Of a DNA stretch of 64,000 nt, positions 33,754 through 42,702 are shown one piece after another. Position numbers and translations under genes: made by a program. Below the pieces are notes generated by a model. It saw nothing but the letters and a program-made list of their open reading frames with translations. It was not told the origin of the DNA and ran no database searches. This stretch comes from Micrococcales bacterium (GTDB lineage: Bacteria; Actinomycetota; Actinomycetes; Actinomycetales; Dermatophilaceae), in NCBI GenBank assembly GCA_021287075.1, contig JAJTBD010000003.1:124001-188000 (forward strand). The letters are read 5' to 3'. Every line of letters begins with the position of its first letter. Within the stretch, counting starts at the first letter, position 1.

Positions 33754-35280
33754 ATGGATGCACTCGATATCGCACGGTGGCAGTTCGCAATCACCACCGT
33801 GTACCACTTCTTCTTCGTGCCGATCACCATCGGCATGTCTGCGCTGGTGGCCTGGTTCCACACCGCCTACGTCCGCAAGCACAACCCCGACGACCTTCGT
33901 CTGGCCAAGTTCTTCGGCAAGCTCTTCCTGATCAACTTCGCGCTCGGCCTCGTCACCGGCATCGTGCAGGAGTTCCAGTTCGGCATGAACTGGTCTGACT
34001 ACTCCCGCTTCGTCGGCGACATCTTCGGCGCGCCGCTGGCCTTCGAGGCCCTGCTGACCTTCTTCATGGAGTCGACCTTCCTCGGCATCTGGGTCTTCGG
34101 CTGGGGTCGCATCCCCGAGAAGATCCACGCGGCGACGATGTGGCTGGTCCACCTCGGCACCGTCCTGTCGGCCTTCTTCATCCTCTCGGCCAACTCCTTC
34201 ATGCAGCACCCAGTCGGCTTCAAGATCAACGAGCAGACCGGCCGCGCCGAGATGGCCGACTTCCTCGCCGTGCTGACCAACAAGGTCCAGCTGGTCACCT
34301 TCCCCCACGTCGTCACCGCGTCCTACATGGTCGGCGGCGCGATGGTCATGTGCGTGGCGCTGCACAAGATGCGCCAGGCCAAGGCCGCCGAGCTCGACGG
34401 CCGGGTGGAGAAGCCCGCGGCAGGCATGTACGCCAACGTGCCCGAGGACATCCCGATGTGGCGCCGCGCGGTCAAGCTCGGCGCGGTCACCACCCTGATC
34501 GCCGGCCTGCTCGTCGCCGTCACCGGTGACGTCCAGGGCAAGATCATGACCGAGGTGCAGCCCATGAAGATGGCCGCCGCCGAGGCGCTCTATGAGACGC
34601 CGCCCGCCGGCGAGTGCGCCAACTTCTCGGTCCTGACCGTCGGCAAGCTCGACGGCTCCGAGGCCAAGAACCTCATCGAGATCCCCTGCCTGCTGTCCTT
34701 CCTGGGCACCGGCTCGTGGTCCGGCGAGATCAAGGGCATCAACGAGCTCAAGGCCGAATACACCGCCAAGTACGGCGAGAACGGCTCCGACGCAGTCATC
34801 CTCAAGACGCTGTCCGGTGAGAACCGCAACTACACGGCGAGCCCGACCTATGTGCCCAACATCCCGCTGTCCTACTGGAACTTCCGCTTCATGATCGGTG
34901 CGGGCCTGTTCGCAGCTGCGGTCGCAGCATACGTCCTGTTTGCCACGCGCACGGACAACGTGCCGATGGCCGGCTGGGTCAAGCCGCTGCTGTGGCTGAC
35001 GCCCATCGCGACCGTCCTGGGCCACTCCTTCGGCTGGATCTTCACCGAGGTCGGACGGCAGCCGTGGGTCGTCTTCGGCACCATGACCACCGCGTCCGGT
35101 GTCTCGCCGAGCGTGTCGGCGGCCAGCGTGTGGATCTCGATGATCGTCTACACCCTCCTCTACGGCGTGCTGGCCGTTGTCGAGGTCAAGCTCTTCCTCG
35201 ACTACATCAAGCGCGGCGCCGAGCCCTACGAGAAGCAGGACCTTCTCGAGGACGACGACGAGCTGGCCTTCGCCTACTGA
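33754..35280 (+). CDS. cydA: Cytochrome bd ubiquinol/menaquinol oxidase subunit I
   Basis: The 508-residue membrane protein has the CydA landmarks. His18 in TTVYHFFFVPITIG is a haem b595 ligand by family alignment. FQFGMNWSDYSRFVGDIFG and the GRQPW box (EVGRQPWVVFGTMTT) near residue 430 are also present. The region with quinol-binding Q-loop features lies between about residues 250 and 380 and looks of the short type. With CydB it forms the high-affinity terminal oxidase that reduces O2 and feeds the membrane potential. A GGGAGCTGATCC stretch contains the RBS. A BlaI-like dyad lies 50 bp upstream. Confidence 0.96.
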   Translation: MDALDIARWQFAITTVYHFFFVPITIGMSALVAWFHTAYVRKHNPDDLRLAKFFGKLFLINFALGLVTGIVQEFQFGMNWSDYSRFVGDIFGAPLAFEALLTFFMESTFLGIWVFGWGRIPEKIHAATMWLVHLGTVLSAFFILSANSFMQHPVGFKINEQTGRAEMADFLAVLTNKVQLVTFPHVVTASYMVGGAMVMCVALHKMRQAKAAELDGRVEKPAAGMYANVPEDIPMWRRAVKLGAVTTLIAGLLVAVTGDVQGKIMTEVQPMKMAAAEALYETPPAGECANFSVLTVGKLDGSEAKNLIEIPCLLSFLGTGSWSGEIKGINELKAEYTAKYGENGSDAVILKTLSGENRNYTASPTYVPNIPLSYWNFRFMIGAGLFAAAVAAYVLFATRTDNVPMAGWVKPLLWLTPIATVLGHSFGWIFTEVGRQPWVVFGTMTTASGVSPSVSAASVWISMIVYTLLYGVLAVVEVKLFLDYIKRGAEPYEKQDLLEDDDELAFAY

Positions 35281-35301
35281 GCCGGAAAGGACTGACACAC
35301 A

Positions 35302-36330
35302 ATGGATCTCTCGACTTTCTGGTTCATCCTCATCGGCGTCCTGTGGACGGGCTTCCTCGTCCTCGAGGGCTTCGACTTCGGCGTCGGCATGCTGCTGGGC
35401 GTGCTCGGCAAGGGCCGTGACGCCGAGGACACCGAGAAGCGCCGCCGGGTGCTGCTCACGACCATCGGCCCCTTCTGGGACGGCAACGAGGTGTGGCTGC
35501 TCACCGCTGGTGGCGCGACCTTCGCGGCCTTCCCGCACTGGTACGCCACGATGTTCTCGGGCATGTATCTCGCCCTGCTGCTCATCCTCGTCGCGCTCAT
35601 CGTGCGCAACATGGGCTTCGAGTACCGCCACAAGCGCAACTCGGCCTCGTGGAAGCGCAACTGGGACAACGCGATCATGTTTGGCTCGCTGCTGCCGCCG
35701 CTGCTGATCGGCACCGCCCTGACCAACCTGGTCAACGGCCTGCCGATCGACAAGAACATGGAGTTCACCGGCAACCTGTTCACCCTGCTCAACCCGGTGA
35801 GCCTGCTCGGCGGCATCACGATCACGGCCCTGTGCCTCACCCACGGCGCGCACTTCCTGGCGCTCAAGACCGAGGGGCAGATCCGTGAGGACGCCCGCGC
35901 GATCGCGACGAAGGCCGGTCTGGTCACCGCCGTCCTCGCGGTCATCCTGCTGCTCTGGCTGGGCCTGTCCCGCCCGGGCAACGCCGGCTCGTGGATCATG
36001 ACCGTCCTCGCGGCGGTCTCGCTCCTCGCGGCGATCTTCTTCAACACCAAGGGCGCCGAGGGCAAGGCCTTCATCGGCACCACCCTCACGGTGGCCTTCG
36101 CGGTCGCGACGTACTTCTTCCTCCTCTTCCCCGACGTGATGCCGACCAACCTGGCCGACGGCACGTCGCTGACGGTGGACAACGCGTCGAGCTCCGCGAT
36201 GACGCTGAAGATCATGACGGGCGCCGCCCTGGTGTTCACGCCCATCGCCCTGGGCTACACCGCCTGGAACTACTGGATCTTCCGCCGGCGGATCGGCACT
36301 CACCACATCCCGGAGGCATCCGGTATCTGA
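35302..36330 (+). CDS. cydB: Cytochrome bd oxidase subunit II
   Basis: The 342-residue membrane protein has about eight helices and the CydB signature LEGFDFGVGMLLGVLG near residue 25. WDGNEVWLLTAGGATFAAFPHWYATMFSGMY follows. It forms the structural partner of CydA. The gene follows cydA by 21 bp, with GGAAAGGA before its ATG. The spacing and order cydA-cydB-cydD-cydC match other Actinobacteria. Confidence 0.96.
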   Translation: MDLSTFWFILIGVLWTGFLVLEGFDFGVGMLLGVLGKGRDAEDTEKRRRVLLTTIGPFWDGNEVWLLTAGGATFAAFPHWYATMFSGMYLALLLILVALIVRNMGFEYRHKRNSASWKRNWDNAIMFGSLLPPLLIGTALTNLVNGLPIDKNMEFTGNLFTLLNPVSLLGGITITALCLTHGAHFLALKTEGQIREDARAIATKAGLVTAVLAVILLLWLGLSRPGNAGSWIMTVLAAVSLLAAIFFNTKGAEGKAFIGTTLTVAFAVATYFFLLFPDVMPTNLADGTSLTVDNASSSAMTLKIMTGAALVFTPIALGYTAWNYWIFRRRIGTHHIPEASGI

Positions 36331-36351
36331 GGCATCAGGCACACTCAACCG

Positions 36352-37998
36352 GTGAAGCCGTTTGATCCCCGCCTTGTGCGGGAGCACCCCAAAGCCCGCC
36401 CAGCAGTCCTGCTGCTGGGCGGGCTTGGCGTTCTGTCCGGCATCGCGACGGTGGTGCAGGTCTTCGCCGTCGCCCGGCTGGTCACCCGGCTCGTCGACGG
36501 CGGCGGCATCGCCGGCCCGCTCTCGTGGGCGCTGGGGGCGTTCGCCGCGCGGGCGGCGCTCTCCGCGCTGACCGAGTGGTATGCCGCGCGCGCCGGTGCC
36601 GCCGTCAGCACCAGCCTGCGGGCGGCGCTGCTGGCGTCGTGGCTGCGGCGCGGCGCCGACGAGCGGCCGGAGCGCACCACCGCACTGACGCTGGCGACCC
36701 AGGGCACCAGCGCGGTCGAGCCCTATGTCGCCAAATACCTCCCGACCCTCGTGCAGGCCGCCGTCCTGCCGCCGCTGGTCGTCGCCTGCATGTTCGCCGT
36801 CGACTGGGTGAGCGGGCTGATCGCCGTGCTCACCCTGCCCCTGCTCCCCTTCTTCGCCGCGCTCATCGGCGCCACCACCCGCGACGAGACGGCCAAGCGT
36901 TGGGAGACCCTCTCCCGCCTCTCCGGCCACTTCCTCGATGTGGTGCGCGGCCTGCCCACCCTCGTCGGCTATGGCCGCGCCGAGAAGCAGCTGTCGACCA
37001 TCGGCACGGTCAGCGAGAAGCACCGGGTGGCCACGATGCGCACCCTGCGCCTGGCCTTCATGTCCTCGGCGGCGCTCGAGCTGCTGGCCACCCTCTCGGT
37101 CGCGATCGTCGCCGTCGCCGTCGGCCTGCGCCTGGCCCACGGCCACATGGAGCTGCTGCCCGGCCTGACCGCGATCCTGCTCGCCCCCGAGGCCTACTGG
37201 CCGATCCGCCGCGTCGGCGCCGAGTTCCACAACGCCGCCGACGGCGCCGAGGCCCTCACCACCGTCCTCGACGAGCTCGCCGCCACGCCCCCCGATCACG
37301 TTGACTTGGCACAACTCACGCCTAAGAGCGCCCCGGAAGGCGTGAGTCGTGACAAGTCAACGAGTCCAGAGCCGGGATCCGTCAGCGTGGCGGACGTCTC
37401 CTATGCCTATCCGGGGGCGAGCGGGCCTGCGCTGGAGGGCTTCTCGGCCGACTTCACGTCAGGGCTCACGGCGGTCACCGGGCCCTCCGGCGCCGGCAAG
37501 ACCACCCTGCTCGACCTCATCGCCGGCCTGCGGGTGCCGTCGACCGGGACGGTCTCCCGCCCCTCGGGCCGCGTGCACCTCGTCACCCAGACCCCCTTCA
37601 TCGCCGCCGCGTCCGTCGCCGACAACCTCCGTCTCGGCGACGGACGGGACGCCACCGACGACCAGCTGTGGGCGGCCCTGGACCGGGTCGGCCTGCGCGA
37701 GCTGGTCGCCTCCCGCCCCGAGCGACTCGGTATGCCGCTGGGCGACGGCGGCTTTGGCCTCTCGGCCGGTCAGCGGGCCCGACTGGCCCTGGCCCGCGCG
37801 ATCCTCGCCGACCCCGACGTGCTGCTCCTCGACGAGCCCACTGCCCACCTCGACCCGGCGAGCGCCGGGCTCGCCCACGACATCATCCGCGAGCTGGCCG
37901 CCGACCGCACCGTCATCGCCGTCACCCACCGCAGCGAGCTGGTCGATGCGGCCGACGCCGTCGTGACCGTGCCCGCACGCAAGGCGGTGACCGCATGA
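36352..37998 (+). CDS. cydD: Thiol reductant ABC exporter subunit CydD
   Basis: The 548-residue half-transporter has a six-helix exporter domain (about residues 20-310). A linker and an ATPase domain follow: Walker A GPSGAGKTT, signature LSAGQRARLALARAI and Walker B VLLLDEPTAHLD. With CydC it exports cysteine/glutathione-type thiols needed for cytochrome bd assembly. GTG start 21 bp after cydB. The linker (about residues 317-337) is encoded by a 24-bp inverted repeat that looks inserted, with frame kept. The stop overlaps the cydC ATG. Confidence 0.93.
   Translation: MKPFDPRLVREHPKARPAVLLLGGLGVLSGIATVVQVFAVARLVTRLVDGGGIAGPLSWALGAFAARAALSALTEWYAARAGAAVSTSLRAALLASWLRRGADERPERTTALTLATQGTSAVEPYVAKYLPTLVQAAVLPPLVVACMFAVDWVSGLIAVLTLPLLPFFAALIGATTRDETAKRWETLSRLSGHFLDVVRGLPTLVGYGRAEKQLSTIGTVSEKHRVATMRTLRLAFMSSAALELLATLSVAIVAVAVGLRLAHGHMELLPGLTAILLAPEAYWPIRRVGAEFHNAADGAEALTTVLDELAATPPDHVDLAQLTPKSAPEGVSRDKSTSPEPGSVSVADVSYAYPGASGPALEGFSADFTSGLTAVTGPSGAGKTTLLDLIAGLRVPSTGTVSRPSGRVHLVTQTPFIAAASVADNLRLGDGRDATDDQLWAALDRVGLRELVASRPERLGMPLGDGGFGLSAGQRARLALARAILADPDVLLLDEPTAHLDPASAGLAHDIIRELAADRTVIAVTHRSELVDAADAVVTVPARKAVTA
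37300..37361. repeat. Imperfect 24-bp inverted repeat inside the CydD linker
   Basis: Arms 37300-37323 (starts GTTGACTTGGCACAACTCAC) and 37338-37361 are complementary with 3 mismatches around a 14-nt loop. They encode the TMD-ATPase linker only, and the frame is unbroken. Confidence 0.75.
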
Positions 37999-39884
37999 GC
38001 ACGCCTGCGACGCAAGGCTCCCCGGCACAGCCGACCCCGCGCCGGGGTGCGGCGACCACGGAGGGCGGCACGCGGCATACCCCTGCTCTGAGGCACCGCG
38101 GGCTGACCTTCCGCGGCCCCCTCCGGCTCGCCGGGCTGCTCGGCGGCCTCGCCCTGGCGTGCGGTGTGGCACTGACGGCGACCTCGGGATGGCTGATCGT
38201 GCAGGCCTCCTCGCGCCCGCCGGTCCTCTCGCTGCTGGTGGCGATCGTGGCGGTGCGCACCTTCGGCATCGCCCGGCCGCTCTTCCGCTACTGGGAGAGG
38301 CTGCGCTCCCATGACGCCGCGCTCGCCGAGCTCGCCGCCGCGCGCGTCGACACCTATCGGCGGCTCATCCCGCTCACCCCGGCACGGCTCGGTCGGCGGG
38401 CCCGCAGCGACGTGCTGTCGGCGGCGGTCAAGGACCTCGACGACGAGGTCGAGGCACAGGTGCGGGTGGTCGTGCCGCTGGTCGCGTCGCTCTTCGCCGG
38501 CCTGGTCGCCATCGCGTATGCCGCGTCGGTCCACCTCCCGGCCGCGGCCGCCATCACCGCACTCGTCCTGCTGCTCGCCGGCATCGTCTGGCTGCTCGCC
38601 CGACTCGAGGACTCCAGCCAGCGCGAGGGGCTCGAGGCCCGGGCCCAGGCGCACCGCGTCGCGGCGCTGGTGACCACCAATGCCCATGAGCTCCAAGCGA
38701 TCGGCGCCGGCGGCGACACGGACGTGTGGCTCGACCAGGCGCACGAGCGGGTGCGTCGGGCAGCCTCCCGACAGGGCCTGATCAGGGCCCTCGCCGCGGC
38801 GCTGATGCTCGTCTGCATCGCCGGCGCGACGGCTGGCATCGCCCTGCTCGTCGAGCCCTCCGTCGGCACGACGCTCTCGCGGCCCGTCGCCGCCCTGCTG
38901 CTGCTCATCCCCCTCGCCCTCGGCGAGATCACGGCCCCGCTGCCCGAGGCGATGGGCGCCCTCGCCCGCTCCCGCGCCGCCGCCGCCCGCCTCCAGGGCC
39001 TCGTCACCCAGGAGCCCGCCGTCGCCCAGGCCTCGGCCCCCGACCGCTCTTTCGCCCAATTGGGCACAAACGCCCGGGGCGAACGTGCCCAATTGGGCGA
39101 AAACGCGGGGGGCGGAACTCGCCAATTGGCGGAAAGCGCACTGCGCGAAGGCTCCCCGGACCCCTCTTTCGCCCACTTGGGCACAAACGCCCCGGGGGGC
39201 GTGCCGCGGCTGGAGCTGCGGGGGGTGAGCGCCGGGTGGGTGCCGGGACGCACCGACATCGGTCCGATCGACCTGGTCATCGAGCCGGGCGACCACGTCG
39301 CCCTCGTCGGCCCCAACGGCGCCGGCAAGTCCACGCTGCTCGCCGTCCTGGCCCGCCACCTCGACCCATCGGGCGGCGCCTATCTGATCGACGGCGAGCC
39401 CGCCGACGCGCGGCCGCTGGAGGTGACGCGCGCGGCATACGCGATCGTGGACGACGAGCCGCACCTGTTCACCAGCACCGTCCGCGAGAACCTCCGGCTC
39501 GCCCGGCCCGAGGCGAGCGACGCCGAGATCGAGCAGGCCCTTGACGCCGCCGGGCTGCGCGCCTGGCGCACCCACCTCAGGGCCGGACTCGAGACCATGC
39601 TGGGCGAGGGCAACACCGGTGTCAGCGGCGGCGAGCGCGCCCGCATCGCGATCGCCCGGGCCCTGCTCTCGCAGCGACCGGTGCTCCTGCTCGACGAGCC
39701 CGTCGCCCACCTCGACCACCCCACGGCCGAGGCCGTCCTCGCCGACCTGTTCGCCGCGAGCGCGGGGCGCACCGTCGTGATGGTCAGCCACCGCGAGGAA
39801 GGCACGCAGTACTGCGGGCGGATCGTGCCCATCGGTGGGAGGCTTGAGGAGGCGGGCCCGTCCGCCGACGGAGGTGGACGATGA
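37995..39884 (+). CDS. cydC: Thiol reductant ABC exporter subunit CydC
   Basis: The 629-residue half-transporter has an exporter membrane domain (about residues 40-330) and an ATPase domain: Walker A GPNGAGKST, signature VSGGERARIAIARAL and Walker B VLLLDEPVAHLD. Residues about 352-402 are a repeated linker (units like FAQLGTNARGE) encoded by palindromes spaced 33 bp apart, which makes the protein longer than usual. The ATG overlaps the cydD stop (ATGA). It works as a heterodimer with CydD to export reductants for cytochrome bd maturation. Confidence 0.93.
   Translation: MSTPATQGSPAQPTPRRGAATTEGGTRHTPALRHRGLTFRGPLRLAGLLGGLALACGVALTATSGWLIVQASSRPPVLSLLVAIVAVRTFGIARPLFRYWERLRSHDAALAELAAARVDTYRRLIPLTPARLGRRARSDVLSAAVKDLDDEVEAQVRVVVPLVASLFAGLVAIAYAASVHLPAAAAITALVLLLAGIVWLLARLEDSSQREGLEARAQAHRVAALVTTNAHELQAIGAGGDTDVWLDQAHERVRRAASRQGLIRALAAALMLVCIAGATAGIALLVEPSVGTTLSRPVAALLLLIPLALGEITAPLPEAMGALARSRAAAARLQGLVTQEPAVAQASAPDRSFAQLGTNARGERAQLGENAGGGTRQLAESALREGSPDPSFAHLGTNAPGGVPRLELRGVSAGWVPGRTDIGPIDLVIEPGDHVALVGPNGAGKSTLLAVLARHLDPSGGAYLIDGEPADARPLEVTRAAYAIVDDEPHLFTSTVRENLRLARPEASDAEIEQALDAAGLRAWRTHLRAGLETMLGEGNTGVSGGERARIAIARALLSQRPVLLLDEPVAHLDHPTAEAVLADLFAASAGRTVVMVSHREEGTQYCGRIVPIGGRLEEAGPSADGGGR
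39051..39198. repeat. GCCCAATTGGGC-type palindromes at 33-bp spacing inside cydC
   Basis: Palindromes are centred at 39059.5 (GCCCAATTGGGC), 39092.5 (same) and 39125.5 (GCCAATTGGC), exactly 33 bp apart, with a further variant GCCCACTTGGGC centred at 39176.5. Flanks such as CTTTCGCCCAATTGGGCACA recur. The same family occurs at 60428-60559. Confidence 0.85.
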
Positions 39885-40300
39885 CGCGCTCGGCACTCAA
39901 CAGGCTCGGCGAGCTCGAGCGTGCCGTCATGGACGAGGTCTGGCAGGCCAACGGCGAGGACGCCTGCCCCATCTCGGTCCGTCAGGTCCAGGGCCGGCTC
40001 GGTGACGCACGCCCCCTCGCCTACACCACCGTCATGACCGTGATGACCCGCCTGCTCGACAAGGGCCTGCTCACCCGCACCAAGCACGGCCGGGCCTTCC
40101 TCTATGCGCCGGTCACCACGCGCGAGCTGCTGAGCGCCACCACGATGCACGACCAGCTCCAGGGCATGGACCGTGTCGAGCGGCGGGCCGCGCTGACCCA
40201 CTTCCTCGACCACGCCAGCGCCGAGGACCTGCGCGACCTGCGTGAGGCGCTCGACGAGGCCGAGCGGCAGCTGCCCGGGCGGCTCGCCCGCCTCGGCTGA
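39881..40300 (+). CDS. BlaI/MecI/CopY family transcriptional regulator
   Basis: The 139-residue protein has the BlaI winged helix: LGELERAVMDEVWQ, ISVRQVQGRLGD, LAYTTVMTVMTRLLDKGLLTR and KHGRAFLYAPV (wing). A short helical dimerisation tail ends with LREALDEAERQLPG. It lacks the long sensor or protease partner that controls BlaI in staphylococci. Its ATG overlaps the cydC stop, so it is co-translated with the cyd genes. A dyad with BlaI-like half-sites on the cydA promoter suggests that it represses its own operon (inference). The signal is unknown. Confidence 0.88.
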   Translation: MTRSALNRLGELERAVMDEVWQANGEDACPISVRQVQGRLGDARPLAYTTVMTVMTRLLDKGLLTRTKHGRAFLYAPVTTRELLSATTMHDQLQGMDRVERRAALTHFLDHASAEDLRDLREALDEAERQLPGRLARLG

Positions 40301-40386
40301 GCCCACCGACGCGGGGGTATGCCGCGGCGCGGCCGACACGCGCGACACGCCTCATGCCCCGGTCCCGGTCCGGCACACTGGCTCCC

Positions 40387-41430
40387 ATGAGCGAGAAGAC
40401 CTCCCGGCTGCGCGTCGCCGTGCTGGGCGCGGGCGCCATCGGCTGTTATCTCGGCGGGCGGCTTGCCGACACCTGTGAGGTGACGCTGATCGGGCGGCCG
40501 CGGGTGATCACCACGCTGCGCGAGCAGGGCCTGCGGGTCACCCCCCTCGGCGAGCAGGCGCGACAGGTGGCCGAGGACCACCTGCGGCTGTCGACGACGC
40601 CGAGCGCCACCCAGGGCGCCGACGTCGTGCTGGTGTGCGTCAAGTCCACCGACACCGCTACTGCCGCAACGGAGCTCGCCCCGCATCTCTCCCCGGACAC
40701 GGTGGTCATCAGCTTCCAGAACGGCCTGCACAACCCCGACATCCTGCGCGAGCACCTCGCCGGCCAGCCGGTGCTGACGGGGATGGTGCCCTTCAATGTC
40801 GCGGTGCCGGAGCCCGGCCACTATGTGCAGGGCACGAGCGGCCGCCTCATGGTCGGCTACTCCCCCAAGGCCGAGGCCTTCGAGGACGCGGCGCTGCGCG
40901 CCGGGCTCGAGATCGAGCTGCGCGAGGACATGGACGAGATCCAGCGCGGCAAGCTGCTGGTCAACATGAACAACGCCGTCAACGCCCTGTCCGGGCTGCC
41001 GCTGCGCGAGCAGCTGGGCCAGCGGGCCTACCGCCAGGTCGTGGCGCTCTGCATGGACGAGGGTGCCGCGGTCTTCGCGGCCGCGCGCCTCAAGGCCGCG
41101 CGGATCTCCGCGGTCCCCGCCTCGCTCATGGCGCGCTCACTGCGACTGCCCGACCGTGCCTTCTCGCTCGTCGCCGGCCGCACGCTCCGCGTGGACCCCC
41201 GCGCGACGTCGTCGATGGCCGACGATTTCGCCCTCGGCCGGCCGACCGAGATCGACCAGCTCCAGGGTGAGATCGTGCGTCTGGGCGAGCAGCACGGGGT
41301 GCCGACCCCGGTGTGCCGCAAGATAGTCGAGCTCGTGCGTGAGTCCGAGGCGGCCGGCCCGAAGCCGCCGCACTGGTCCGGCCCGGCGCTGCTGGCGGCT
41401 GTCACCGAGGGCGACGGTGACGAGGGCTGA
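40387..41430 (+). CDS. Ketopantoate reductase family (PanE/ApbA) oxidoreductase
   Basis: The 347-residue protein opens with the NADP-binding VAVLGAGAIGCYLGGRLAD. It carries the family lysine in VLVCVKSTDT and the second-domain helix KLLVNMNNAVNALSGLPL. ApbA_C residues follow at about 190-310 (DEIQRGK, RATSSMADDFALGRPTEIDQLQGEI). The last motif, with catalytic lysine and glutamate equivalents, matches 2-dehydropantoate 2-reductases. The pantothenate role is likely but the family also has other reductases. The ATG is set by family alignment. Upstream is one motif copy. Confidence 0.85.
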   Translation: MSEKTSRLRVAVLGAGAIGCYLGGRLADTCEVTLIGRPRVITTLREQGLRVTPLGEQARQVAEDHLRLSTTPSATQGADVVLVCVKSTDTATAATELAPHLSPDTVVISFQNGLHNPDILREHLAGQPVLTGMVPFNVAVPEPGHYVQGTSGRLMVGYSPKAEAFEDAALRAGLEIELREDMDEIQRGKLLVNMNNAVNALSGLPLREQLGQRAYRQVVALCMDEGAAVFAAARLKAARISAVPASLMARSLRLPDRAFSLVAGRTLRVDPRATSSMADDFALGRPTEIDQLQGEIVRLGEQHGVPTPVCRKIVELVRESEAAGPKPPHWSGPALLAAVTEGDGDEG

Positions 41431-41514
41431 GGCACGCGGCGTACGACCGTGGGCTGACACAGGTCGAGACCGCGGGCTGACGACCCGCCGACCCGCGCGG
41501 CGTTGACTGGAGTC

Positions 41515-41751
41515 ATGGCACTCATGGACATCGACAAGACCCCGCTCACCGAGTTCGGCTGGCTCCGCGCGAGCCTCTACATGGCGGCGACCATCGCCAT
41601 CTGGCTGGTCCTCATGGGCGTCACGCGCCTCGTGGCCGACTGGCAGGACTGGTCGTGGGTCACGGCCGGCTTCCCCGGCATCCCGCTCGCCATCGCGTGT
41701 GGCGTCGCCTGGGAGTACATCCGCCGCGACCAGGCCCGCAAGCGGCGCTGA
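41515..41751 (+). CDS. Small membrane protein of unknown function
   Basis: The 78-residue protein has two hydrophobic segments, about residues 20-38 and 52-66, and a positively charged C-terminal tail (RRDQARKRR). I do not recognise a family. It could be a small two-helix envelope protein with cytosolic ends by the positive-inside rule. The start is uncertain: GGAG lies only 2 nt before the ATG at 41515 and 12 nt before an in-frame ATG at 41524. It lies between a ketopantoate-reductase-like gene and an acetyltransferase. Confidence 0.6.
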   Translation: MALMDIDKTPLTEFGWLRASLYMAATIAIWLVLMGVTRLVADWQDWSWVTAGFPGIPLAIACGVAWEYIRRDQARKRR

Positions 41752-41817
41752 AAAACCGGGTGCGCGCCCGCGACATACCGGGCAGGGTGGGAGCGTCCCG
41801 CCCCCCAAGGAGCAGGT

Positions 41818-42417
41818 ATGCCGCAGGCCCACCTCACGACCGGGCGTCTCGTCCTCGAGCCGCTCGCCGAGCATCACCTCGACCACGAGATCGAGCTCGA
41901 CTCCGACGGCGAGGTGCTGCGCTATCTCTTCGCGGGGCCCCGGACGCCGGAGCAGACCACCGAGCGGCACCGTGGGCGGCTGGCCCTGGCCAGGGACGGG
42001 CTGGGGATGTGGGCGGGCTTCCTGCGCGAGGCGCCCGAGACCTTCGTCGGGCTCTTCATGCTGATGCCCGCGCACGGCTCAGGGATCCCCGCCGACCCCG
42101 AGGGTCAGGCCGACCTCGGCTACCGGATCATGCGGCGCCTGTGGCGGCAGGGCTACGCGAGCGAGGGCTCGCGTGAGCTGCTGCGACACGGCTTCGAGGA
42201 CCTCGGGCTGCGGCGGATCTATGCGCAGACGATGGCGGTCAACGCCGGCTCCCGGGCCACGATGGCCTCGGTGGGGCTGACCTTTGCGCGGGCCTTCCAC
42301 GAGGATTTCGACGAGCCGATCCCTGGCGCCGAGGAGGGCGAGGTCGAATACGGGATCACGCGCGCGCAGTGGCTGGCCGCGCGGTCGTCAGGCGGCGAAG
42401 CGCAGCCAGGGCGATAG
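41818..42417 (+). CDS. GNAT N-acetyltransferase (RimJ/RimL type)
   Basis: The 199-residue protein has the RimJ-like layout. It opens with LTTGRLVLEPLAEHHLD, has a middle strand TFVGLFMLMPAHG and the acetyl-CoA loop LGYRIMRRLWRQGYASEGSRELLRHGFEDLGLRRIYAQTMAVNAGSRATMASVGL. This group acetylates alpha-amino groups of ribosomal proteins or small molecules, and the substrate here is unknown. AAGGAG lies 5 nt before the ATG, and the ATG itself forms part of a GGTATGCCGC motif. The 3' end overlaps the converging small membrane gene by 62 bp. Confidence 0.85.
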   Translation: MPQAHLTTGRLVLEPLAEHHLDHEIELDSDGEVLRYLFAGPRTPEQTTERHRGRLALARDGLGMWAGFLREAPETFVGLFMLMPAHGSGIPADPEGQADLGYRIMRRLWRQGYASEGSRELLRHGFEDLGLRRIYAQTMAVNAGSRATMASVGLTFARAFHEDFDEPIPGAEEGEVEYGITRAQWLAARSSGGEAQPGR

Positions 42418-42676
42418 CCGCGGCCGCCCCCGCCACCAGCAGCCCCTTGGTCATGACCGACCGGGCGGCCTGCGTGCAGGCCTCCACCGTGGCCGTGTCC
42501 ACCGGGCGGCCCAGCTCGCCGCCGGAGTCCGCCGGGCCCCGCAGCGCCACCGCGCCGACGTGGCCGCAGTAGAGGTTGCCGTCCACGACGACCGACCGGG
42601 TGGCGAACCACAGCAGGGCCAGGGCGCCGATGAGGAGCGCGACCGTGATGACCCTTGAGGTGGCGTTGCGCGTCAT
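42356..42676 (-). CDS. Small two-helix membrane protein of unknown function
   Basis: The 106-residue protein has hydrophobic segments at about residues 9-27 and 75-92, with a loop of about 45 residues carrying two cysteines (LYCGHVG and EACTQ). A loop with two Cys between two helices suggests an extracytoplasmic domain with a disulfide (inference). No family is recognised. It runs toward the acetyltransferase gene and shares 62 bp of overlap with it at the 3' end. Independent coding is supported by clear membrane composition on this strand. Confidence 0.6.
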   Translation of the reverse strand: MTRNATSRVITVALLIGALALLWFATRSVVVDGNLYCGHVGAVALRGPADSGGELGRPVDTATVEACTQAARSVMTKGLLVAGAAAAIALAALRRLTTARPATARA

Positions 42677-42702
42677 GGACGCAGTAGAGCACCTGGCCCG
42701 GG

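Noticed and set aside
33715..37314. A 1199-codon open frame on the minus strand across cydA, cydB and part of cydD
   Set aside because: It is antisense to well-supported membrane-protein genes and has the Gly/Asp/Arg/Glu/His-rich composition of a shadow frame in G/C-rich DNA. No domain is seen.
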